DNA of 64,000 nt from Diphasiastrum complanatum (lineage: Eukaryota; Streptophyta; Lycopodiopsida; Lycopodiales; Lycopodiaceae). The stretch covers positions 58,167,982-58,231,981 of the forward strand of contig CM055099.1 in NCBI GenBank assembly GCA_029204225.1. The letters run 5' to 3'. Positions 33,977-46,103 of the stretch are shown piece by piece. The notes beneath the pieces were generated by a model that saw only the letters and a program-made list of their open reading frames with translations, had not been told where the DNA came from and did no database searches. Both the position numbers and the translations under genes were made by a program. Each line of letters begins with the position of its first letter. The stretch's first letter is position 1.

Positions 33977-35719
33977 TCTTGATCATGAGTGATCAATTCA
34001 CAATCATAGAATCCTTTGAGTTGATGAAGAGATATTGAGATGATAAATTTGGATAACTACCCATTCCTCGATTACCCAATGGTCCAAGCGGGTTATCAAT
34101 CAATGTATTGTTCACAAGATGAGCATACCAACTATCCTCAGTAAGGATTTCAAACATCTTCGAAGAAGGAATAGTTAGTGATAGGGCTGCATATGAATAT
34201 TCTGGAAATTTTTCTTTTATATACCACTGCTAGATGGATAAGAGTGCATAGAAAATGAGAGAAGCAATATTTACATGGTTGTATGTATAATATGGTTTGG
34301 TTATTGAATTAGTGGATCAAAGTAAATTATTCGCTTTCATTCTTCCAAGTATTGTGAATAGTTAGTTTCACAATCTGTGTAGATTGTCCACATATTAGGA
34401 AAGAGATGTTGGCTTGCAAATCTGGGAGAGATGGGTGTAGAACTAGGAACAATTTCTTTAACATCATTAATATTATTGTCTCTAGCTTATTCACATTTTT
34501 TTTGCTGTAAGGAAAATATTATTTTCGAATGTCTTTAGGAATTCTTGAACATATATATGCCGAATGGCCAGAGGTTGCAAAACTGGCAAAATTGGTTTTG
34601 GATGGGTTTTAAAAACAATGGCCATGACGATGATAGAAGACAAAACCAGCAATGGTGGTCGTGAGCGCATTGGATCATAAGAAGAACAACAACTTAACAA
34701 TTGTGAATGAAACAGAGAAAGTGAGAATGAACGACAAAGCAGAAGTGTTTGAAGTGTTTGGCATATTAATGATATATCGACAGAGTAGACCAGTATTTAT
34801 TAAAAAGTTTCTTCCTAATATTGAAGGTACAGTCCTAAAAAATAAAGTCTAAAAGTATTAAATGTAAATAGCTTCTTTGGTAAAATAAACTGGCCGAATA
34901 TCGCGAAACCACGTGTCGCAATTTTTGCTTACTAAAAATGGTATGTATACTAACATAACAAATTCCACATTCGTGTCGCAATTTTCGCTTGACACAATGG
35001 GAATTATACGTGGAGCGAAGGTGTTGGGTTTTTTGCATATTTCTTATATGTTGGAAACAGGTTGGAAATAAATACAAACAGTGTCGGAATTTTTGGAAAA
35101 TGGAAATAGCAAGTGGACGTGGCAAGTAAATGGCTAACGTACTAACAAAAGTGTCAGGTTTTTCAATGATTCATAGTGAAATAACAAGGACAATCAGCGC
35201 GCAGTGTCGCAATCTCTTGGCACAAATAAAACGATGGATCTTGCAAACGTATATGGAACAACGACTGTCGCATATTTCACATTTTCGCGAAAGTCGCGAA
35301 GCTTATCTTGTTATTTTTGTTCAAAAATCAGTCATAATATCGCTTCACTCTTGATCCATTTACTCGCGTATCAAGTAAATGTCCTTCGAGATCTACTAAC
35401 TATAACGATCCATTGTTAAAGTCTTCAACAACCTTATAAGGTCTCATACATCTTGTGTGCAATTTCCCTGAAAACAACATGTGTTTGTTGTCATACAGAA
35501 GCACAGAGTCTCCACATTTAATTTTAAATTGAACGTCTCCTAAAAAAGCCCAGCTTCTCTATTTTACAAGATAAATTCTTCCAGAATACAAGTAAAAAAA
35601 CAAGATCCTTCAACCTGAACAAGCCAAGTTCGGTCATATCAGGCAGTGGCAACAAGAAGAGGAAATACTTTCCTAATAAAAGCAATGAGAGGCAGAGCAG
35701 TGGTGGAAAAGAAGATATC
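33977..35719. other. AT-rich non-coding sequence
   Basis: No gene recognised. GTGTCGCAATTTT with a following GCTT recurs near 34913 and 34973. The right edge is the inferred inversion breakpoint inside Copia C1. Confidence 0.5.
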
Positions 35720-35935
35720 CTTTGCCACGGGTGCAAAGGTCTCATCATAGTCAATTTCTTGTTGTTGAGCATATCCGTTTGCCACTAACCTTGCCTTGTA
35801 CTTGTTGATAGATCCATCTTGGTTTGTCTTCACCTTGAAGATCCATTTGCATCCAATAGCTTTCTTGTCCTTAGGCAACTCCACCAATCTCCATGTTCCA
35901 TTCTTCATAAGAGATCGATACTCAAGATCCATTGC
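35720..35935 (-). pseudogene. Copia C1 reverse transcriptase N-terminus
   Basis: The start of the RT domain ([17 protein letters not shown], then [11 protein letters not shown]), in frame with the upstream integrase after a TAA at 35936-35938. Similarity ends at APVAK at 35720. The rest of RT is at 14180 in the opposite orientation. Confidence 0.88.
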
Positions 35936-37243
35936 TTAGATCCACTCCTCTTCTTTCCTTTCTTGATCTACACTTGTAGGCTCATCCAAAGAGGTTAGGA
36001 AAGCAACATAATTTTCAGAAACTACTTGCTTACCCTTTTGATTATATGTGAGCCTTGAAGGTACTTGTCTTTCTCTTGATGTTCTCCTTGGCTTTTGACT
36101 TGATGAAGGTCCATCATCACCACCATCCAAAGTAGAATCCTTCTCATCAACATCAAGAATGTTAGATCCATCTACTTTACCATCAATCATGCTTGAAGAC
36201 ACCTTTGGAATGTTCCCCTCATAAAAAATGACATCTCTACCAACAATCACTTTGCTAGTAGAAGGAATGTAAACCTTGTAGGCTTTACTCACCTCACTAT
36301 TTCCAACAAAAATACCTCTTCTTGAAGATGGATCCTCCTTGGTTCTATCATCAAGAGTAATGTTGACATAGCATGGGCATCCAAAGGTTCTTAGAAAGTT
36401 GACACTCGGCCTCCTCTTGAATAGCATCTCAAAAGGTGTTCTTCCATCCAAAATAGCACTCGGCCTCCTATTGCACAAGAAATTGGCACACAACAAAGCT
36501 TGATCCCAAAATGGTTTGTCAAGATTAGCACTTAACCTCATAGCTTTAGCACTTTCACATAAAGTTCTATTCTTCCTTTCAGCCACTCCATTTTGTTGTG
36601 GGGTCTTTGATGTTGTATACTCCCTCTTGATCCCATGCTCATCACAAAAGGCCTTGAACTTGTTAGATATGTACTCACCACCATTGTCACCTCTCAAGCA
36701 CTTGATCTTTGTGGAGAATTGGTTCTGTCTTGCATTCTTGAACTTGACAAAGACATCATACACTTCATCATTGCTCTTTAGTAGATAGATCCAACAAAAT
36801 CTACTAAAATCATCAATGAATGTTACATATATTTTAGCTCCACTATTGCTAATTGTAGTAAATCCATGAATATCCGAATGTACAAGTTGAAAAGGCTTTG
36901 TAGATCTAGAAATAGATCTAGTATAAGGTAGTCTATGTGACTTAGACAAAGCACAAGACTCACAAACATGCTTGTCATTACTTAAGGAACTTGGAAGACC
37001 AATCACAACCTTCTTCCTTGCCATTACCTCCAATGACTTGAAGTTGAGGTGTCCCATCCTTTTGTGCCAAACCTCTTGAATAGAAATTTGCTCCCTTGCA
37101 ACACATCCAACTTGGTTAGCAATAACACAAGCATCAAGTTTGAACAACTTCCCTTGCCTTTTACCTTTTCCAATCAAGACATCCTTCCTTTTGATCAAAC
37201 AAGCATCTCCATCAAACTCCACCTCGAGGCTCTTACTTAGCAT
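35936..37243 (-). pseudogene. Copia C1 integrase
   Basis: 435 codons. The zinc-binding N-terminal part (WHKRMGHLNFK, then CESCALSK) lies near residues 59-101. The integrase core has catalytic Asp near 124 (HSDIHG), Asp near 186 (RGDNGGEY) and Glu near 222 (GVAERKNR), matching the DD35E spacing. Then come the CNRRPSAILDGRTPFEML and FGCPCYVN motifs and a hydrophilic linker to RT. It is bounded by in-frame TAA codons at 37244-37246 and 35936-35938. Both stand where related Copia proteins usually have Gln, so this was one continuous polyprotein. All catalytic residues are intact. Confidence 0.9.
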
Positions 37244-38377
37244 TTAACTCACACTAAGCAAATTCTTGGTAATAGATGAAATAAACAAGACATCCTCCAA
37301 ATGAACATTCCTATTTGTATAGAGAGAAATAGGAATTGTGCCAATCCCTTTGATTGCACACTCACCATCATTGGCCGTGTAGATCACCCTCTTGTCATCT
37401 CCATATGCCAACAACGAAGTGAAGTATTCTTTGTGAAAGGTCATGTGTGAACTTGCTCCACTATCAATCCACCAAGGATCTAGATCTCCATCATTAGCAA
37501 GCATACATGAAGACATCACAAAAGCATCATCATTTGCATCTTGCACATCCAAACCATCCTCATCAAGAGTAAGATTACCTTGCTTGTCTCCTTGATCTCT
37601 CTTCTTCTTGTAGCACTCACTTGCAAAGTGTCCTTTGATGCCACAATAGAAGCACTTGAGGTTTGATCTATCCTTCTTTTTGCCACTTGAAGAAGCATCC
37701 ACTTGATCTTGCCCTTTAGACCACTTGCTTTTGGTTTTGCCCTTGAATTTGCCCTTTGTGAACATAGCATCCTCTTGAAGTGTCGATGTAGATCCACCTC
37801 TTGCTTGAAGCCTATATTCCTCATTGATCAAGATCTCTTGAAGATTTATCAAACTTGAAAAATTCTTTTGAATAGCAATACTTTGACCAATGTTAGCATG
37901 AGCATCCAACAAGCCATTAAGAATCACTTGAATAAGTTCTCCTTCCTTAATGCTTTCATCTATGCAAGCTAACTCATCATTCAATGCTTTCATTCTCAAA
38001 ACAAAAGTACTTGGACTTTCTTCATTCTTTTGCAAAAAAGAAAAGATTTGTCTTCTTAGAGTCAACACTCTAGAAGTAGACTTGGATTCATAAAGCTTCT
38101 TCAATGAATTCCAAGCTTCCAAAGATGATGTGCACTTACCAACTTCCTTGAGAAGTTCATTGGTAACATTCATCTTTATCATGTGTAGAGCCTTCTTGGC
38201 CCTCTTGTCATACCTCAATTGATCTTGTTGTGTTGCTGGTCTCTCCTCCAAACCTACAACAATATCCAAAATATCATTCATCTCAAGAAGTGACTCCATC
38301 CTCACTTTCCATAATGAATAGTTACTTGAGGTAAGCCTATCATTGGCTTCCAACATGACTCCAATTGAGGTTGCCAT
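37244..38377 (-). pseudogene. Copia C1 gag and protease
   Basis: 377 residues from a plausible initiator Met. The Copia gag (UBN2-type) domain covers about residues 1-190, with LTSSNYSLWKVRMESLL and VLTLRRQIFSF. A CCHC zinc knuckle CFYCGIKGHFASEC lies near 242-255 and the aspartic protease motif WWIDSGASSHM near 302-312. It ends at TAA after NLLSVS, where the next codon block continues in the same frame. Apart from the stops the 5' half looks well preserved. Confidence 0.9.
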
Positions 38378-38966
38378 GTAGCAATGACCTGATCTTCTCT
38401 TTCAACCTGTTTCAATGCACAAAGCACTCCTTTGAACAACAACAAATGCTTTCAAAAGAAATCACCAAGATTTGAAACTATCTCACAAATTCTCTTCTAG
38501 CACTTATCCAAGCAAATCAACACATAGAATCATGGAATCTTGATCAACCTATGATCTATCCTCAATCTAATGACTTTTGCCACTTACTAAGATTGAAACA
38601 CACTCAAATGAAGTCCAGCAACCTCACTATCTAGAGATCCAATCAAAATTAGGGTTTTGACAAAATCACAAAAAATTGACTATTCCAAATCTACATGCAA
38701 ATGCTGAAAAATTTGATATGCAATCTATAAGCCACCACTTAGGCTGAACCAATGATCCAAAAATTGGCCAAATCTAGCATGTGAATTCAAAAAACGGAAT
38801 TGAACAAGTATATTGACCTATTTAGTGTTTTGATCTACAAAAGATCCAATCTACAAAAGCAAAAAATCCGATCTTGGTGTAGAATCCTCTCTAGCATGCT
38901 CTAAACTTGATATCTTTACCAAATCATTGATAGATCTGATTTCCTCCTTCATAACCTGAAACACAA
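38378..38966 (-). other. C1 leader
   Basis: Untranslated sequence of about 590 bp between PBS and gag start. No structure comparable with the family A hairpins was seen. Confidence 0.6.
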
Positions 38967-38978
38967 GCTTTGATACCA
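38967..38978 (-). other. C1 primer-binding site
   Basis: TGGTATCAAAGC in sense orientation, one base different from the canonical initiator-Met site, directly adjacent to the LTR. Confidence 0.88.
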
Positions 38979-39626
38979 TGTGAAAGATTTCAGATCCTTA
39001 AGATCCAATCTACTTGAATGATCTTTGGGTAGAAAGAGAAATACATTACCAATTTCACCAATGTAGAAAAATCAGCATCTACACACAATTTGAGATGCAA
39101 ACACTAATAGAACTTGATCAAATTTGAATGAAATGATTATGTACTATTGCTGTCTGTACAAAACCAGCAAGCTACTCTATTTCACATGTGTGGATCCAAA
39201 AATAGCAAATATAGATCATTCTACACATAGAATTGCAAGCAATCACCAAGATAGTGCACCAATGGATAGTAGAACCCAAGAGAACCATGTATAAGCATGA
39301 ACTGAGATAGGGAAGAGAGAAGATGACTCTCTCCACGAGTTACATCCTTTTATAGCAGGTCCAAACTATTTGGCCACTTGGCTTTCCCACCAAAATGCTA
39401 ACCCTACCAATTTTGGGTCTAGATTCAATGTACCCAACTTATTCAAATTGAATCTACTCAAACTCGCATTCTATCTTTCCCACACTTTCAAAAAGTGTTT
39501 ATTCAAATGAATTTTAGACTATTGAACTTTGAAAAGTCAACCTCTAAGTCTAAAACAAGTTTTGGCCTCAATATGCCAAATATGGAAATATTGCAAAATG
39601 TGATGAAACTAGTTGAATCTTTCACA
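38979..39626 (-). mobile_element. C1 5' LTR
   Basis: 648 bp, TGTGAAAG...CTTTCACA. Closely similar to the reverse complement of 15462-16104, with scattered substitutions and a few short indels. Followed by TGCTG (39627-39631), the target duplication shared with 16105-16109. Confidence 0.92.
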
Positions 39627-40161
39627 TGCTGTCGGGACCATTTGGTCCAAGAACTGGTTGTCTCCATATCTGTCATACTTGTGGTTCTGAGTGTTCCTTG
39701 TATGAACGTGAATGGGTTAAGCTCTTGGGGAACGGGCTCTAACCTGTTGGCTGAGTTGGATGGCTTGCTTGGGTGGAAGTTACCTATTTATGGCTGTCCA
39801 GTTTGGCGTGGCGCTAGGTTGGCTTCCAGCGCTCGTGACGAAGCTTTCAGTTGGTTAAGTCTGATTTAAGTCAGACCGCTTGCTTGGAATGGACGTTACT
39901 CATTTCTAACGAAGCTTCGAGTTGGTTAAGTTTGATGCATGTCGGGCGGCTTGCTTGGAGAGAAGTCACCCACATCGAGACCCCCGATCTGGCATGGCGT
40001 CAGGTTGGATCTCAATGTTGGTTTTCGGAACTTCAAGTTGGTTAAGTATGATCATTGTTGGCGAGCTGGCTGCTTGTATGTCAAGTGGGTTCGGATGGCA
40101 AGAGTTGAAGGCCGGGAAGCTAAGTCGTGGTTCCGGCTCCCTTTGGGATGCCTGCGCTACA
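39627..40161 (+). mobile_element. family A LTR, right half (of E2 5' LTR)
   Basis: Begins exactly at TGCTGTCGGGACC, the point where the other half (16105-16774) ends, and runs to GCGCTACA. Together they make one LTR of about 1.2 kb with C1 inserted in it. Confidence 0.88.
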
Positions 40162-41731
40162 TGTGGTATCAGAGCCGACTGGCCGGCCAGCTATGCGGAT
40201 CTCACGGAAATGGCCATTGTTTGGGGTTCATCAAGACAACTGTTGTGCAAGGTGCTGCCCACAGTGTAAGCACGGGTGCGTCCGTCCACAGTCGGGGTGG
40301 TCAACAGAAGGAGGGAGTTGATGAGTCAAGGTGCTGCCCTCAAGGTGTAAGCACGGTCAGTTCTTGCGGTTCGGGCCTAGCGCCGTCTGCACGTAGGACG
40401 GATGAGGCAAAGTGCTGCCTAGGTAGGTGAAAGCACGGTCTGTACCTTGTGGGGTGCGGGGCGACATATTCGAACTGTACGGGTTAACCATTGATACAGA
40501 GATGCTGTTCGAATTCGGGTGTAAAGCACGGGTGGTTAGCTGCCGGTGCGGGATAGCTGCCGATCGTTTAGCTATAAGGGCTGTCGACCAAAAAGTGGTG
40601 GGGCGTGACTGAGGCAATGTGCTTCTTAATGGTGAAAGCATGGATAGTTGGAGGGGTGTCCTATGTGGGTTGATTCTGTGATCGATTTGTACAGGGCGGC
40701 CAGGCAAAGGTCCGTTGGCAGGACCATCTCAAAAAGGGACCTTGTCTTTGTTACTTGTTAGTAAACCTACCTGAGTGTCTTACTTGTATGTATTTGTGGT
40801 AAGTCTTAGTACTCGTTCTTTGTCTGGTTTGCATGATTGCTTGTGAGAGCTGATGGCTCGAGAAGGAACCTTTCTTTTGGAGGCTGATACCATCAAACAA
40901 AGAGGACTACAGAATCTGTGGGGCGGATTTGCAGTTCAAGTACTCACACGTGAACGACAATGAAACGACTCAATGCTTGCAAAGGATGGATGCCTAGCCT
41001 ATTTCTTGGGTTAGTTTCGTTTGCGACAATGCCCACCAAAACGCAAGTAGGAAGTCAAAAGTTGGAAAGGGCAATTTCAGGGGAGATCTTCTATGGAGCA
41101 ATTGGTCTTCATTTTGGGACGGCCAACTTCGGAACTGAAACTCACTGAGCATGGGTGATATCCAGTATCAGTTGAGTTTTTCCTCAAAGGGGAAAGACTA
41201 GGATCCTCTTTAGAGATTGGCAACAAGTTGGATTGAGCCATAATCCTAGCAGATGGGAAGCAAAGTGTTAGAAAGGCTTTTTGTCCGAAGAACTCTATTC
41301 TAAGTCCGATCACCTGATTTTATAAGTGGAGGGGAACTATCACACACACCTCTCTCTTGGGAAAAAATTTGAATGAAAGTTGATCAAAACGGGGGCAAAT
41401 TCAAGATGACCTAGCCATACTCACACGAGGAGACTGGCGAACTGACAGGTTTTTGTTATAGGAAAGCTTGTTATAGGCTTTCTCTGGACCAGCAATGATA
41501 AGGAAACATATGAGTATGTTGGCTTGTGTTACGTGTAAGGCAGCTGATCAATGAAGGAACTGTGAAAGTTGAGTCTTGCATGAGAGACTTGGTATTTCGA
41601 ACGTACGCTAAGGGACAGTTTGCGTTGAGATCGGACTAGTGCAAACTCTGGGTGCATGTGTCTGATTCAAAGAGAGCTACTTGAAGCCAAGCTCGATGTA
41701 CACTTCTTGTTTTGACTGTGAGGCAACTGAT
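40162..41731 (+). mobile_element. E2 internal region, 3' truncated
   Basis: PBS TGGTATCAGAGC at 40164-40175, five leader stem-loops between about 40245 and 40640, then sequence collinear with E1 and E4 up to about 41731. There it diverges before the polypurine tract. There is no 3' LTR. Only one copy of the 252-bp unit that is tripled in E4 is present. No coding domain. Confidence 0.85.
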
Positions 41732-43304
41732 TGACTTACCCAGAATAGGCAGTTGAAGTGTATCTCCTCGATGACAAACCTAATACACTACTCCACAACT
41801 AATTTGACTTGATCAAAATCGACCTACCAACTGCAAAACCGCAAAATCATCACACTTACTACCCTCCAAGAACATCCAAAGTGTGATTATTGACCTGTTC
41901 TTCATCCTCCATGTGTCCCACACACAGTTCGTCCTCGCTATCTTGCCCAATGGCTTCCAACTGGTACCACCTCGCACTTCCATCACTCGTGACTGCCAAA
42001 TTTGTGTAGCTTCAAGCTAGCCCATATTTCTCTCCGAACGAGAAATTTTCAAGCTACAGATGTGTGTGTCAATGCAGCTATCACCTGACTTGACAATGTC
42101 ACTACCGATCATGCCTGTGAGAGCGTTCCCCCAAAACGCTACCTGACGTTGGTCGGTTCAAACCCCAAGAGATGAACCTGATCACGAGAATTTTTCATCC
42201 ATAACTAACATACCGTGCCCACCTCTCACCTATGATTTCAAGTGTCATTTTGGCCTAAGGATGGCCAAAATAGGTGCCTTCTAGCCAAAGTTAGGCCCTT
42301 CCAAAGGAATTGCTTGCAAAATGAGCTGGTTCTTCATTTTGAAGATTCTTAATGAAGTGAAGTCCAATTTGGACTTCGGCTCTCTTTTTGGCCCTTCAAA
42401 ACTTCATGGGTCCATTCCCTTGCAATCCAACTGCTCTAATGGATCCCACGGTCCACGCTGCTTCCAATCTCCACCGCAGATCTCCATAGGGCCCAATCTT
42501 GCAACCAACCTTGATTTGGCATGCTGACACGTCACCTTACAACCATTAAACCCTTCTGAACACTATTTCCTCCTTCAAATTGGTATGCGCGACCTCCCTG
42601 GCTCCTCCTCCTCTCTCTTCTTTCCCAAGCTTCCTAGCTATGGCTTCAGTGGGATTTCTGCACCCTCCAAAGTTTTGATCCAGCACTTTCTCTGGCACAC
42701 GGCCGCCCATGGCCTTTTGTAGGCTCAGTCGGTCTATTGTGACGCCCTGCTGCATGGATTTACAGCTCCCAAAAACGTTTTGTACAGAGAGACATTAGTG
42801 GTTTTGCCGCCAAATACTTTGGCTCACAAAACTCTCCATAACAATCGAGACAGTTTCTCCTCCTGTAGCTCGTGGCTATATGTGGCCACTTGGGAGTTCT
42901 CTTGCCCTAGCAAAATGCCTGCCTCCAGCTTCTTACAGATCCTGAAACAACCTCCTACAGAGAAAGCCTTCTGTTTTTCCGTCTGCAAACCCTAGCTAGC
43001 ATTTTCCATAGCTTTTGAGAAAGGTACAATTGCTCATAGTCTACTCCATGGCTGACCCTGCCCTCTTGGCAATCACTTGGCCTCTCCCATACAGTGCTAG
43101 GTAGCAATTTACAATGCCCAAATCTGTTGAGTACGAAGAAAGATTTGTGGTTTTACGTTTTTGCCCAACTAGACCACCTTTCGGCAATTCATAGAACTAC
43201 TCCAAAGAAACATTATACATATAGAGTATTCACAAATTGCATGAAAAGGCAGGTGTCCTAAAATTGGCCTACCACCTGTCAACTAAGGTCGGGCCCAGTA
43301 TGGC
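41732..43304. other. non-coding sequence before C2
   Basis: No recognised gene. Short frames near 42546-42755 and 42780-42995 lack known domains. The last five bases before C2 (43305-43309, CAAAT) are its target duplication. Confidence 0.5.
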
Positions 43305-43309
43305 CAAAT

Positions 43310-44037
43310 TGTGAAGTTTTTAGCACGTGTGAACTTCACCACACACCCTACAGAATCTTATGGAGGTGTTGTGATTGCACAAGATTGATCAAAGAACAGT
43401 ATGCTTGAAAAATCTAAGGCAAGAGCACAATGGCATACATCTGATGAAAAACTCTAACTATTCACTATGAGAAATAAATGTCAGAAATTATTCTAAGTGT
43501 TTAGTATGGGAAAAAGAGGCTGCTCTCGAGTAGAGAGAGAAAATCAGGCATAGAAAACTCAAGTAGAGAGAGAATGCGTCCAAAACACCAAAATCTCAAT
43601 ATTCACCATATGGCAAAACATGCCCAGCTTTCCCTACATGAGAGAGACTCGAATTCCTACAATGGAGTTGCATGGAAAGTCCACTTAACTGAACTAATTC
43701 ACCTACCAGATATCACATGTGTAACTACATGCATGTATGTTGCATGTACTGCATGTCAACTCATAAAACTGCCTAGACATGTGTAGATCACAAAAACTAC
43801 TTTGCATGTTGCATGCACTGATTGCATGTGGCTTGCATGCATATAGTAAAACTTGACATGCTATCTAAACATCTGCATGTCATCATAATTCAACCTATCT
43901 AACTCAAATCCAAGCTACACTAGAAGGATATGTGCTCAATTCACACTCCTTTTATGTACAACATGAATTTTAGTGGAAATCACCATGGACATGACCCCAA
44001 AATCGAGATAGGAGATAATATTTTAATAATCTTCACA
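43310..44037 (-). mobile_element. C2 3' LTR
   Basis: 728 bp, TGTGAAG...CTTCACA (7-bp inverted termini). In sense orientation it is preceded by AAGGAGGAG, a polypurine tract at 44038-44046. Confidence 0.9.
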
Positions 44038-44051
44038 CTCCTCCTTAAAAA

Positions 44052-44856
44052 TTATGTTCCTATCAACATAGACTTTTCACAGGATGATAAGGAAATAGTT
44101 GCCTGCTTCTTTGATAGCCAAGAAACCAAATTTCCTCCAAGAAATATAGTGTAAGCACTTCTGGATTTCCTATCCAACCTGTCCTCTGCAAAATCTAAAT
44201 CTGGAAAAGCAATCAAAGTCAGATCTTCTCCTTCATAATATAGTCCATAATCCAAGGTAGAAGATATATACCTCAAGACTCTTTTAGCCAACTTCCAATG
44301 ATATAACTTTGGATCCTGCATGTGTTGACTTAGCTTATGAACACAAAAGCTTAGATCAGGCCTAGTCACTATCAACCAAATAAGTGAGCCAATAAGACTC
44401 CTATAAAGAGTGATGTCCTCAAAGGATTTTTCACATCTTTAATAAGAACTTTTACAGTGTGCTCCATAGGTGTATCTACTATCCATATGGAATTTCCTGA
44501 GCATGGAAAGTGCATATCTACTTTGGCTTATAAATGCATGATCTTTCCAAAAATCTATTTCAAGGCCTAGAATATAGTGAAGAACTCCTAAGTCTTGCAT
44601 CTTAAACTCAGTACCAAGTGCATGCTTAGTTTCTTCAGCTAACTTCTCATTTTTTCCACAAAGAATGATATCATCTACATAGATGAGAAGAATAATTACA
44701 AAGTTATCTACAAACTTATAATACAGAGAAGGGTCATATTCACTTAGACAAAATCCGAGTGATATGAGATAGGAATTGAGCCCTGCATATTAAGACCTTG
44801 GTGCCTGTTTTAGTCCATACAGACTTTTGAACAAAAGACAAACTTTGGATTCATCA
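44052..44856 (-). pseudogene. C2 reverse transcriptase C-terminus and truncated RNase H
   Basis: Begins after the E1 insertion with KVCLLFKSLYGLKQAP, then LIYVDDIILCG (the catalytic YVDD), connection domain and ITRPDLS-like motif (IVTRPDLSFCVHKLSQ). RNase H starts (KKQATISLSSCE) but stops there: the remaining third, with the last catalytic Asp and the HIE motif, is deleted up to the polypurine tract. Stops and a frame change occur in the first part. Confidence 0.85.
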
Positions 44857-44861
44857 CCTTT

Positions 44862-46103
44862 CGTTGTAAAGCTATCTTCATAAGCTTTACTTTCGGCGCC
44901 ACTGGCGCCAGCATTGTCCCCGGCGCCAGCAGCGCCCCTGCTGCTCTCGGCGCCAATGGCGCCGACGCCATTCCCGACGCCACTGTGACCAGAATCCAGC
45001 TGGCGCCAAGTTCTTATGACTGAAAATCTTTGATCGGTTCTAGCGAAGTTCAGAGAGCTCAGATCGATGTGCAATCACCTCACACGATCTAGGCATGATT
45101 AAAGGAAGCCTAGGGATCAATAAAATATAGAGAGAGAAAATGACTTTCTAGAAAGAGAAAATTCTAGAGAGAGAAAGATGTGCTTTACCAGCTTGGGTAG
45201 AGTGCTTGGTATGAGGGGGTGCCGAATCCCACCAATACTATAGGGGAGTGCGAGTTGCGACTCAAGGCGAGCTCCAACCAAGTCTCAGCCTCCCTTGTTG
45301 GAATGTTGTCAAGGCTCTCGCCTTGGCATGCTAGCGCCCCGGAGACTAGGGTCGGTCACACACTTGAAATGTAACATTCTCAGATTTATCAATAAAGTGG
45401 GATTTTTCTCAAACTGACTCTGATAACCTTCTGGGTTTCAGTGTTCAGTAAAAGCGCCAGTTGTAAGGCCGCTTCAAAATTTTTAAGTTGGCACATAGCT
45501 GAGGGTCGTATCCCCAGACGCCAGCGGTATGCCGTCGAGACCATTCGGTCTGTGGCACCAGCGGTATGCTGTCGGGACCATTTGGTCCAGGAACTGGTTG
45601 TCTCCATATCTGTCGTGGCTTGTGGTTCTGAGTGTTTCTTGCATGAACGTGAATGGGTTAAGCTCTTGGGGAACGGGCTCTAACCTGTCGGCTGAGTTGG
45701 ATGGCTTGCTTGGGTGGAAGTTACCTGTTTATGGCTGTCCAGTTTGGCGTGGCGCCAAGTTGACTTCCAGCGCTCGTGACGAAGCTTTCAGTTGGTTAAG
45801 TCTGATGTAAGTCAGACCGCTTGCTTGGAATGGATGTTACTCGTTTGTAACGAAGCTTCGAGTTGGTTAAGTTTGATGTATGTCGGGCGGCTTGCTCGAA
45901 GGGAAGTCACCCACATCGGGACCCCCGATCTGGCATGGCGCCAGGTTGGATCTCAATGTTGGTTTTTGGAACTTCAACTTGGTTAAGTCTGATCGTTGTT
46001 GGCGAGTTGGTTGCTTGTATGTCAAGTGGGTTTGGATGGCAAGAGTTGAAGGCTGGGAAGATAAGTCGTGGTTCCCGGCTCCCATTGGGATGCCTGCGCT
46101 ACA
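44862..46103 (+). mobile_element. E1 5' LTR
   Basis: 1242 bp. Shares with the E1 3' LTR the diagnostic start TATCTTCATAAGC, not found in E4 or E5, so E1 belongs to its own subfamily. Confidence 0.9.

Noticed and set aside
42546-42995. Small frames as possible host exons
   Set aside because: No domain, no splice context I could support, and no conserved partner.
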